Shown here piece after piece: positions 53,093 through 60,395 of a stretch of 64,000 bases of DNA (its first letter is position 1; every line of letters begins with the position of its first letter). A model generated the notes under the pieces. It did no database searches and was not told where the DNA came from. It saw nothing but the letters and a program-made list of their open reading frames with translations. The stretch is from the NCBI RefSeq assembly GCF_040372805.1, contig NZ_BAABWJ010000001.1:806001-870000 (forward strand). Reading direction: 5' to 3'. Source of the DNA: Pseudoteredinibacter isoporae_A. Its GTDB lineage: Bacteria > Pseudomonadota > Gammaproteobacteria > Pseudomonadales > Cellvibrionaceae. A program made the position numbers and the translations under genes.

Positions 53093-53597
53093 TTATTTTC
53101 TGTATGTATGACTCAATAATTGAAAGAATTTGGGGATCAAGATTATCTTTCCTACTGTATATAGATCTAGCTTTTTCACAGTGTTTTATAGCTTTGGAAA
53201 GATTGAATGTTGTTTCATTTTGATCTGCGAAAGCATGGCAAAGATGGTATTCTGCTTCAGAATGTCCAAGTAGGATTGCTTCTTCCCAGTATAAAACAGC
53301 TGTTTTTTGATCTCTTTCAGTTCCAAACCCAAAGAACTTCATATATCCGAGGTTATTGAGAACATCCACCTTTAACTCTTTATCACTCGCTGACTCAGAC
53401 TTTAAACTAGATAACTTTTCCCAGTTTTTTACAGAAAGTAAATAATCTTTATTTCTATAGTGACAAGTACCAGTATAAAAATGTTTCTCTATTTTGCTAG
53501 ATTCCTTGTCAAGGCCAATAGAAATTGGATCACACTGCTCTTTAGCAATAGATATTTGTGTTATAAATAAAAGAATAATCGTAAATATATATTTCAT
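53085..53597 (-). CDS. exported Sel1/TPR-like repeat protein
   Basis: The 170-residue protein has a signal peptide (YIFTIILLFITQISIAKEQ) and helix pairs such as NNLGYMKFFGFGTERDQKTA and YWEEAILLGHSEAEYHLCHA, which follow the Sel1-like repeat spacing (GxG near the turn, A/G at fixed places). Such repeats bind other proteins. The gene is coupled to the downstream membrane protein, so the two may form an envelope complex of unknown purpose. Confidence 0.65.
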   Translation of the reverse strand: MKYIFTIILLFITQISIAKEQCDPISIGLDKESSKIEKHFYTGTCHYRNKDYLLSVKNWEKLSSLKSESASDKELKVDVLNNLGYMKFFGFGTERDQKTAVLYWEEAILLGHSEAEYHLCHAFADQNETTFNLSKAIKHCEKARSIYSRKDNLDPQILSIIESYIQKISD

Positions 53598-54236
53598 ATC
53601 TTTTTCTTTATATAAAATTTACAGTACAGGAAATTCAACTCTGTGACCTAATGGAGCCGATAACCATTTTAGGATTAAAGATTTTATGACAAGAAAACAG
53701 ACAACTTCCTTTTAAGCACTATTCTGCATCCCTTTTCTTAGTGTTTAATTTGTTGATTTATCAACTACCTTACTAGAAAGATACCGAAACAAAGCTAAAA
53801 ACATTAAGGTTTTATAAGCATATTTTTTAGCTTCGCATACTATATCTTTCGACTTTTTAAAAATTTTTTAACAAGTGTTGATAGACAATAAAGTTGTTAA
53901 CAATTAGCTCTGCAAGTTATTGATTATTGTTTGTTGAGTCGTAGCTCAATTAAATAAAGCTGTTAACTTTTTGTTAACACACACTACCAAACGAGCCATC
54001 ACAGAACAATAAAGTTGTTAACAGGCAATATATTTTTTGATTGATAACAAGTATTGTACTTTTATAGGGTAGGCAGACATTCTGTGATAAATTTTCTGAT
54101 GAGTGATATAGATGAGTTGTTTCGACCTTTATCTAGACCCAGCCAGGAATGCTAATCGTCACTTTGAAAATGACTTTTATTTTGTTCCAGCATGTCAATA
54201 GTTAAACTTCGTGCTGTTTTTGCATTACCCTGGACG
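53598..54236. other. AT-rich gene-free stretch with direct repeats
   Basis: The sequence is very AT-rich with stops in all frames. It holds three related GTTAAC-containing repeats (see 53885). Just before the IS at 54237 a minus-strand frame (VQGNAKTARSL...HFQSDD, about 54150-54235) looks like the end of a gene that the IS may have interrupted, but I cannot identify it. Confidence 0.5.
53885..54023. repeat. direct repeats with HpaI-like GTTAAC cores
   Basis: ACAATAAAGTTGTTAACA occurs exactly at 53885-53902 and 54006-54023. A degenerate relative (AAATAAAGCTGTTAAC) lies between them at 53952-53967, followed by another GTTAAC at 53973-53978. The spacing is about 55-67 bases. Each repeat ends in the palindrome TTGTTAACA(A). 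Confidence 0.7.
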
Positions 54237-54252
54237 TGTAAACCTCCTCTAA

Positions 54253-55092
54253 TTAGTGACACTCTAAATTAGAGTTTCCCAGCCCTTTATGTTTGGCCAG
54301 ATACTCCCAGGGAGTGAGATCTCCCAGTGAGTCATGTGGCCGTTCTTCGTTGTATTCCCTGATCCAGTTTTCGGTCAGCTCACGCAACTCGTTCAGCGTG
54401 CGGAACACATACATGTTTAAGATCTCGTCACGGTAGGTACGGTTGAATCGCTCAACATACGAGTTCTGTGTTGGCTTGCCAGGTTTAATAAATTCCAATT
54501 CGATGCTGTGCTCCTCCGCCCACTCAGCCAATGCGGTGGAGATGAACTCCGGGCCATTATCCATTCGCAGCTTGTTGGGATAGCCTCGCCAGGCCACGGC
54601 CCGCTCGAGGACCCTGATTACCCGTGGTGCCGGCAGGTTCAGGTCGATTTCGATGGCCAGTGCTTCCCGATTGAAGGTTCGAAAGCGGCGACCACCGAAC
54701 AAGCTATCGCTCATAAAGTCCATCGACCAGCAGTGGTTCGCCTCAGCTGGAACCGACAGCGCCTCCGGGTTTCTGCCGGGTAGCCCTTTCTTGCCTCTAC
54801 GACGCTTATTCAGGTTTAACTCGCAGTACAGGCGGCGAACTCTTTTGTGATTCCAGGCATGTCCCCAGCGACGCAGAATTTTTAACAACTTGTCGAACCC
54901 GTAAGCCGGGTAGCGTTCCACTACCTCTTGGGGCTTGGCGATCACCTCGTCATTCCGGTAGGGAATGGACCGATACCGATACTCGGAATCGCTGATGCCA
55001 ACTGCGCGACAGGCCATGCGGAGACTGGCGCCATGCTCTTGTTAGGCATAGTCAACCAGCTCACGCCTTATCGCTGGCTTTACAGCTTTTTT
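54253..55092 (-). pseudogene. IS3-family transposase OrfB, broken
   Basis: The DDE integrase domain is recognisable: CWSMDFMSDSLF (first Asp), LRMDNGPEF (second Asp) and KPTQNSYVERFNRTYRDE (Glu). Two lesions are visible. First, in the -1 frame after the A6G slip site the peptide RRELVDYA meets TAA at 55042-55044 where relatives have Gln, then continues QEHGASLRMACRAV. Second, RTFN joins directly to REALAIEID, whereas relatives I know read RTFNVVDDFNREAL, so about 18 bp are missing between two FN-encoding repeats. The remaining ATG-initiated frame runs 55017-54253. Confidence 0.85.
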
Positions 55093-55345
55093 CTACGATG
55101 TCCTTGAGAATCTTATGCTCTAGGCTAAGTTCAGCGAACATCGACTTTAGGCGACGATTCTCTTCCTCCAGCTCCTTGAGCCGTTTGATATCGGACGCTT
55201 CCATACCACCGGATTTGGATTTCCAGTTGTAATAGATGGCGTTGGATATCCCGTATTCTCGGCAGACTTCTTTGACCAGCCTGCCGCCTTCTACTTCCTT
55301 CAGAATCTTTACGATCTGCGTTTCCGTGTAGCGCGATCTTTTCAT
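55061..55345 (-). CDS. IS3-family transposase OrfA
   Basis: The 94-residue protein begins MKRSRYTETQIVKILKEVEG with an HTH that binds the IS ends (KEVCREYGISNAIYYNWKSK) and a coiled coil (IKRLKELEEENRRLKSMFAE, about 53-85) for multimerisation. Its end holds the A6G slip site that normally produces the OrfAB fusion. OrfA is intact although its partner is not. Confidence 0.92.
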   Translation of the reverse strand: MKRSRYTETQIVKILKEVEGGRLVKEVCREYGISNAIYYNWKSKSGGMEASDIKRLKELEEENRRLKSMFAELSLEHKILKDIVEKSCKASDKA

Positions 55346-55707
55346 TATTAGCTCTCCCTATGAGCGTAGTTTACGCCGGAGAACCCTAAATGTGGATGCC
55401 CCTACTAGTTTAGGGGAGGTTTACAGAGCTTTGAAATGCCAGTGATATAGCTCGTTATATGCGCTTTATTACCTCGTCGGTACAATCGAGGGTAATATGT
55501 CGTAAAGATTTCCCGCGTGCTGTTTGAATTCCTACTGAAAATGGCTTGGGAAGGCGGCGATGGTAGATGGTATAGGAACGAAGTGATTATAGGGGTTGAA
55601 AAAATAGAGAGCCAATAAAATAGAAGTTAGTATGTGTTTTAACTTGGCACGAAGTCGTTACATAAAATATATATTCAGAACTGATTTTTGTAAAAAAACG
55701 GTATGAG

Positions 55708-56559
55708 TTAGTTGTAGATAAGCGTATCTATAATCGAGTCGGTGGTTTTCTTTGCCTTCAAAAAATAGTCAGTCTTCATGAATTTTTTTCGATAGGCCAA
55801 TATGGTATTTTCTGATAAAAGCAATCTCTTAGGTGTTTCGTGGTTGATTTGATCAAGAATTCCACTGATATGCTGACTAACTAATTTATGTTTTTTGGTT
55901 GAGTTTCTTCTTACCCACTGACCATACTGCTTTAGTGCAGGGGAAGTGGCATCATGTTTAGTATCGGTTACATATAATATTGCTGCTAGAGGTTGAATTA
56001 CTCTAAGGTGCAGGAGATCGTTGAGTTGTGATTCTAAATATATCGTGTCGTTTTTTTTGGAATTGTTATAGGAAGTGAGAATTGTTTCAATTAGTATTGA
56101 AATGCTCTCTTTAGTAGCGGGACAGCTTGCGATGTTGGTGAACATATTTCTTTTTGTTGAGAACTTTATGAGATGAGAGGGCGAAGAAGAAGGGTGATTT
56201 ATGGCAAATAATAATGCTGCATCTAGTAATCCGCGAGATGAACGGTAAGCGACGCTCACCGAGGCTGGTATGGTATCTTGTCCCATACAATATAACGCTA
56301 AAATATCTCTTATGAATGCAACTCTTGGGTAAAAGCCTATCGCAGAATTACCTTCCATGGAGAATCTAGACTCTATAACATTTTTTATAAGTTCTTCTGA
56401 ATTTTTGAGTTCTCTTTTAAGTTGGAGTGTTGCTAGGCGAAAATTGTGTTTCCAATCGTCAGATTGGTATCGAATTCTCAAAGGTACGCCGTCCTCGTCA
56501 ATTAACTGAGACAAATAAGAATCATCGACATCAATATATTTAGAATATTCCAAGTCCAA
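55708..56559 (-). CDS. unknown helical protein, third gene of the di-iron operon
   Basis: The 283-residue protein has no family that I recognise. It is mostly helical: an N-terminal DLEYSKYIDVDDSYLSQLID, then FRLATLQLKRELKNSEELIK, a middle YRSSRGLLDAALLFAINHPS and a Lys-rich end (AYRKKFMKTDYFLKAKKTTD). There is no signal peptide or membrane helix, so it is cytoplasmic. It starts 20 bases inside the end of the JmjC-like gene, a strong sign of translational coupling and of a shared job. The AT-rich codon use matches the two genes upstream. Confidence 0.65.
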   Translation of the reverse strand: MDLEYSKYIDVDDSYLSQLIDEDGVPLRIRYQSDDWKHNFRLATLQLKRELKNSEELIKNVIESRFSMEGNSAIGFYPRVAFIRDILALYCMGQDTIPASVSVAYRSSRGLLDAALLFAINHPSSSPSHLIKFSTKRNMFTNIASCPATKESISILIETILTSYNNSKKNDTIYLESQLNDLLHLRVIQPLAAILYVTDTKHDATSPALKQYGQWVRRNSTKKHKLVSQHISGILDQINHETPKRLLLSENTILAYRKKFMKTDYFLKAKKTTDSIIDTLIYN

Positions 56560-57250
56560 GACTGACTGTTACTCCTGAATGGTTGTTTTCGGCAGTATGC
56601 CAAACTGAGGGATGCCAATAAATTGCTTTCCCATTCTCTAAATCAATTTTTTCCCCGTGATATAGAAACTTACTTGGGTTTTTAGATTTAACAATATCAT
56701 TTGGTAAATCATCTGAGTCAGGAAAAACAAATATACTCTTTTCTCCAAGAAGATTAATAAAAAAATTATGATTAGGGTCTTTGTGTATGCCAATGGGAGT
56801 TTGAGGATATCTCCCAATAAAAATCGCAAGGTCAGAACCACCCTTTGAGGCTTTATTGTTTCTTGGTCTTGTTAGCTCTTTCGAGAAAATACCATTAAAA
56901 GGCGAAATCAATTTACGGTGAAGCTCGGGAATTAAAATCTGGGCATCATTGATTACCAGTAGATATTCTTTTTCATTAGAAAAAACTTCAGTAATGCGAG
57001 ATAGGTATTTTTCGGGAGATTCTTTGACGTCAGGAGAAATATCAGGGTGCTTTGAGAGTTTGGCGTGTTTATCATTACCAAAGTAAATCAATGACCTCTT
57101 AAAGCAAGTCTCTTTGTTTTGTGGTGAGGCAGAGGCTAGACCCTCTATAACTTCTTTCCAGCTTATCTCAGGAAACAATAGAGGGTAAAAATATTTAACT
57201 TTTTCCCAGTGTGTCTGCGCGAAATCTCTAGCTTCAATTGAGCTATGCAC
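56540..57250 (-). CDS. JmjC/cupin-like Fe(II) oxygenase
   Basis: The 236-residue protein ends in a double-stranded beta-helix: GRYPQTPIGIHKDPNHNFFI places His156-x-Asp158, and IYWHPSVWHTAENN places the distal His218, the three iron ligands of JmjC/cupin_8 oxygenases. LLGEKSIFVFPD and DLENGKAIYW are the strands around them. The N-terminal half (about 1-125) is helical and unlike known families. Most relatives use 2-oxoglutarate to hydroxylate protein or small-molecule substrates. The gene overlaps the downstream unknown gene and follows the di-iron gene by 44 bases. Confidence 0.75.
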   Translation of the reverse strand: MHSSIEARDFAQTHWEKVKYFYPLLFPEISWKEVIEGLASASPQNKETCFKRSLIYFGNDKHAKLSKHPDISPDVKESPEKYLSRITEVFSNEKEYLLVINDAQILIPELHRKLISPFNGIFSKELTRPRNNKASKGGSDLAIFIGRYPQTPIGIHKDPNHNFFINLLGEKSIFVFPDSDDLPNDIVKSKNPSKFLYHGEKIDLENGKAIYWHPSVWHTAENNHSGVTVSLGLGIF

Positions 57251-57294
57251 TAATCCACCACCTTAAGTAAGAAAATTTGATACTCTAAATTTTC

Positions 57295-58107
57295 TTACTT
57301 TTCTTCATCGGTTTCGTCGGGACTATCGGGAGAAGGGCTGGTTGTTTCTTCGTCTTCATCCTCATCATCGTCTTCGGGAAGAACTCTATAAGAATTAATC
57401 TCTTCGCTATAGAACTCTTCTTCAAACTGATTAACTAAGCTTTTATCCACTGTTAATGCCCTCATGAGATCGTTGATGCTTGATTTAAAATCATTGTAGA
57501 TTGAAATATAATCAACCTGCAATAGGTTAGAAAAAAAAATTAAAGTCTTACGGGGCGGCATGGCTTTAAAAAAAATAAATTCGATGATGGGTTCTATTTT
57601 TGCTGGAGGAAAACGCCTAACAACACTGACCCCAAGTCGAACATGTCTCAATTCATCTATACGCGCGCGCGAATACCCTTCTCCAAGAATGGTGGTGTCA
57701 AATAACTTTGATAAATAGTCAAATTCGACGGTAGCCATTGCCTCCAATGCAGCATGTTTTGCAGCCAAACTACTGAAATCTGTGTCACCCAATAGCTCAT
57801 CTCTCAATATATCTATGTCTTGAGAATACTGCGAATCAGTTTCGTTCCAATACTTTCGCTGGTAACAGCGAAAAAAATCGGCATGATATTTTTCGTCTTC
57901 TGCCGCCATTTTGAATCCATTTGCGACATTACTCTTTGGGCTCAATTTTGACAATCTAGAGGCAATCTCACCTCCAAGAGTCTCTGCCTGAATAGATTCT
58001 GAGCAAACAGATTTAGCAATTCTTCTTAGTCGAGCTGAACCGAACTGTTCTATAGGTTGAAACTTCGGGTCGTTTAACTTTACTAGCAACTCAATAATTT
58101 CGCTCAT
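57295..58107 (-). CDS. ferritin-like di-iron protein with acidic tail
   Basis: The 270-residue protein has a four-helix layout with all carboxylate-bridged di-iron ligands in place: Glu42 (SIQAETLGGEI), Glu72-x-x-His75 (EDEKYHADFF), Glu122 or Glu128 (ALEAMATVEFDYL) and Glu152-x-x-His155 (DELRHVRLG). This suggests an O2-activating oxygenase, oxidase or desaturase rather than iron storage. Residues about 245-270 are almost purely Asp/Glu/Ser/Pro (PEDDDEDEDEETTSPSPDSP), an unstructured acidic tail. It is the first gene of a three-gene AT-rich operon with a JmjC-like oxygenase. Confidence 0.72.
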   Translation of the reverse strand: MSEIIELLVKLNDPKFQPIEQFGSARLRRIAKSVCSESIQAETLGGEIASRLSKLSPKSNVANGFKMAAEDEKYHADFFRCYQRKYWNETDSQYSQDIDILRDELLGDTDFSSLAAKHAALEAMATVEFDYLSKLFDTTILGEGYSRARIDELRHVRLGVSVVRRFPPAKIEPIIEFIFFKAMPPRKTLIFFSNLLQVDYISIYNDFKSSINDLMRALTVDKSLVNQFEEEFYSEEINSYRVLPEDDDEDEDEETTSPSPDSPDETDEEK

Positions 58108-58307
58108 AATTTAGATAGTTTCTTATTTTGCGCGCAAAACGCCTGTCTTTGGATGAATTAAATGCCACGAATGGTGCCGCTAACCTAGCCGCTGGGCAAT
58201 TTCCCCTGCGCTAGCGTATACTAAATCATCAATGATAGGGTCACGATTCCCGACCATTCTGACTAAATGCAATCCCCCTTAGCTTTCTAGCGAGTGGTGG
58301 ATGAGAC

Positions 58308-58812
58308 TTAACTGGTATTTAAAACCTTTACACTTTTATTTCGTCTTAGAAGTTTGAGCAGACGTATGGCTTCTGAGGAAAGCGGCACATCTCTTCTCGT
58401 GACATTTTTAGTTTCATGCAGGCGAGCATAACGCTTCTTGAGAAATACGTCTTTCCAGTCAAGATTCCATATCTCACCTTAGTGCATAGCGGTTTCTAGT
58501 TCAAATACAGCACTCATGACATTGAGGTCACGGCTAGCATTGCTGCTTTTACTATGCCTGAGTTCTTCCTTAATCCATAGTTCAAAATGATGCGGTCTTG
58601 TATCAATGAGTAAGCGTTTTGATATGGATTGTTTGATCAGTCGGTTAAGGCGGTTGTACTCGTTGCGATGGCTTTTTTGGTGAGGGAAACTTCATCACAG
58701 TAACGAAGAAATGAATCTCCAAGCGTTTTACCTTTGACGATACCTTCGGGAGTGATGCTTTGTTCAGTTTCAGAAGCCCATGCATAAGCTTGGATTTAGG
58801 TATCAAAGGCTT
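58308..58812 (-). pseudogene. tyrosine recombinase (phage-type integrase), decayed
   Basis: Joined across lesions the minus strand reads QAYAWASETEQS, GKTLGDSFLRYCDEVSLTKK, then after a frameshift near 58676 HRNEYNRLNRLIKQS, SNASRDLNVMSAVFELETAM, a TAA at 58479-58481, and GEIWNLDWKDVFLKKRYARL with DVPLSSEAIRLLKLL. The order matches the N-terminal core-binding part and the start of the catalytic domain of phage-type integrases. The catalytic RRGE is reduced to His-stop-GE. The frame ends at a TAA (58308-58310) before the HxxR and Tyr motifs, so the catalytic C-terminus is missing. It marks an old site-specific integration event in this island. Confidence 0.8.
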
Positions 58813-58968
58813 TAGGGCACCTCTGAAAATCACTCGATTTTCGCACTTTTCAAAAACGCACGACCAATATCTCGAAATTTGAACGTAAAAGCCCCTCAAG
58901 GTGTCGGTTTTCCGTCTGAACTCTGCACAATTGCAAAGTCCAGACGGACTTATCCTGCTTAAGCAAGC
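58813..58968. other. junction sequence between integrase and IS remnants
   Basis: No gene is supported. GGGCACCTCTGAAAAT at 58816 onward looks like the end of an insertion sequence, but no partner end or transposase could be matched to it. Confidence 0.3.
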
Positions 58969-59853
58969 ACGTATTTTTCTGCTCGCAACAAATTGGTGAG
59001 CTGACGCTGGAAAACGATTTTTTAGAAGGTGCGCTCACCAAGGCGGGGTTGCTGAGCGAAAAAAGATGATCGACCGCGACCATAAACTCTCCATCAGTCG
59101 TGGCAGTGTGTACTACCAGCCGCAACCGGTCAGCCCTGACACAATGGCGCTGATGAACCGTATTGACCGCCTGCACCTGGATTATCCCTTTGCTGGCAGT
59201 CGCATGCTGCGTGACCTGTTGCGCCGTGAAAGCTATCAAGTGGGACGCAAACAGGTCACCAGCTTGATGAGGCAGATGGGCATTGAGGCGCTGTATCGCA
59301 AGCCCATGCAGCGTCATCCTGGCCACAAGGTCTACCCGTACCTGCTGCCCCAACTCGCCATTACCCGCCCCAATCAGTTCTGGGCCATGGATATCACCTA
59401 TATCCCAATGGCACGAGGTTTTGTATATCTGGCCGCTGTAGTGGATTGGCACACGCGCCGGGTGCTGAGCTGGAAGCTCTCCACCACCATGGAGTTGCAC
59501 TTCTGCGTTGATGCGATGGAGGAGGCTTTAGCTAGGTATGGTGCGCCAGAGATCATGAACACTGATCAGGGCAGCCAGTTCACCAGCTTGGCCTTTACGC
59601 AAATGCTCAAGGACAAAAACATTCTCATCAGCATGGGTGGCAAAGGCTGTTGGCGGGACAATGTGTTTGTTGAGCGGCTCTGGCGCTCGGTGAAATACGA
59701 AGAGGTTTATTTGCACGCTTACGACACAGTATCGGCAGCTCGGTCAGGGCTGGATCGTAACTTCCAGTTTTACAACGGCCACCCTCGAGCCTTGACCGGC
59801 AAACCCCGGATGGGGTTTATTTCGATATACCACCGCTGTCCCTGGTGGCTTAA
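58969..59853 (+). mobile_element. second IS3-family element, remnant
   Basis: The end of an OrfA frame (QQIGELTLENDFLEGALTKA, GLLSEKR, stop at 59067-59069) overlaps an OrfB frame through an A6G slip site at 59059-59065. The OrfA N-terminus is missing and OrfB is frameshifted near 59777. I could not fix the inverted repeats, so only the coding part is delimited. It is a different lineage from the element at 54237. Confidence 0.82.
59066..59853 (+). pseudogene. IS3-family transposase OrfB, frameshifted
   Basis: The HTH_21-like region (SVYYQPQPVSPDTMALMNRI, LHLDYPFAGSRMLRDLLRRE) is followed by the DDE core: FWAMDITYIPMARGFVYLAA (Asp), IMNTDQGSQFTS (Asp) and RDNVFVERLWRSVKYEEV (Glu). After NFQFYN the frame becomes nonsense. 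One base is lost near 59777, and the proper C-terminus, RPPSSLDRQTPDGVYFDIPP and LSLVA, is found one frame over, ending at TAA 59851-59853. The longer open frame to 59941 is therefore an artefact of that deletion. Confidence 0.85.
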
Positions 59854-59957
59854 CCAAGGACAGAGATCCACTTATAGAATGGGGATGAGTTGTTCAAAGG
59901 AAAGGGGCCAGCTCTCTTTTCAGTTTGTTTTTATTACTTGATGTATATCAAAATAAT

Positions 59958-59980
59958 GATAATATTAACCAATATTTATC
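59958..59980. promoter_or_regulatory. candidate operator before the methyltransferase operon
   Basis: GATAATATT and its near-complement AATATTTATC flank a short ACC centre, giving a 23-base imperfect palindrome. It lies 16 bases before the start of the HTH-like gene, where a controller protein of a restriction-modification-type operon would bind. Confidence 0.45.
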
Positions 59981-59995
59981 AATATAGTAATAACT

Positions 59996-60394
59996 ATGCT
60001 TGCAGAGTTACCCCATTCAGATATTGCTGATTCCATTTCACAAGCCATCCACGCAAAGAGCTGGACGCTTGAAGAATGTTGTGAGCAGCACAACAGAAAA
60101 TATAAAAAAGCTATAGAAAACAGAGAGGTAAGGGCTTTAAATAAGGATTTTCTTTCTCGCGTCAAGAGAAAGAAATTTGAGGTGCTGTCTCCTCGCATAC
60201 TAAAACTGTGCGAATTTTTAGAAGTGCGAACAACAAAGCAAAAAAATAATAACCAGCCTTTGGTAGCTCTCTCTGAACAAATTATCGATTTTGAAAAATA
60301 CTTGTCGGAGAACCCATTACTAGTGCGGCGCTTTGGCGGGTTGATGAACTTTCTAGCAGCTTTGACTGCCTCTAACGATAGGGATGTTAATTAA
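59996..60394 (+). CDS. HTH-like small protein, probable operon controller
   Basis: The 132-residue protein has an XRE/Cro-like pattern in its first half: SWTLEECCEQHNRKYKKAIE, NKDFLSRVKRKKFEVLSPRI and LKLCEFLEVRT. The second half is helical with no known family. It overlaps or abuts the methyltransferase start (TAA 60392-60394, ATG 60396), so it is the first gene of the operon. By analogy with C proteins of restriction-modification loci it may bind the palindrome at 59958 and delay or balance expression; this is inferred. Confidence 0.6.
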   Translation: MLAELPHSDIADSISQAIHAKSWTLEECCEQHNRKYKKAIENREVRALNKDFLSRVKRKKFEVLSPRILKLCEFLEVRTTKQKNNNQPLVALSEQIIDFEKYLSENPLLVRRFGGLMNFLAALTASNDRDVN

Positions 60395-60395
60395 T

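Larger units (their letters stand above)
54237..55425 (-). mobile_element. IS3-family insertion sequence, decayed copy
   Basis: An element of 1,189 bp bounded by matching ends, TGTAAACCTCCTCTAATTAGT on the left and TGTAAACCTCCCCTAAACTAGT (inverted) on the right, encodes the two overlapping frames of an IS3-family transposase. OrfA is at 55061-55345. OrfB is in the -1 frame from a slippery A6G at 55086-55092. No target duplication is visible (GACG left, GAGC right), so it is old or recombined. OrfB carries a nonsense codon and an internal deletion, so this copy should be inactive. Confidence 0.9.

Noticed and set aside
53885..54023. A CRISPR array or integron attC sites
   Set aside because: Only two exact copies with irregular spacing and no cas or integron integrase; the GTTAAC repeats lack the paired R and L boxes of attC.
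58850..59500. A 216-codon minus-strand frame over the IS3 remnant
   Set aside because: It is antisense to the transposase OrfA/OrfB and has a His/Gln-rich composition typical of shadow frames.
59853..59941. C-terminal extension of the IS3 OrfB frame to 59941
   Set aside because: The family-typical C-terminus (SSLDRQTPDGVYF) is found one frame over and ends at 59853, so the longer frame is a product of a one-base deletion.
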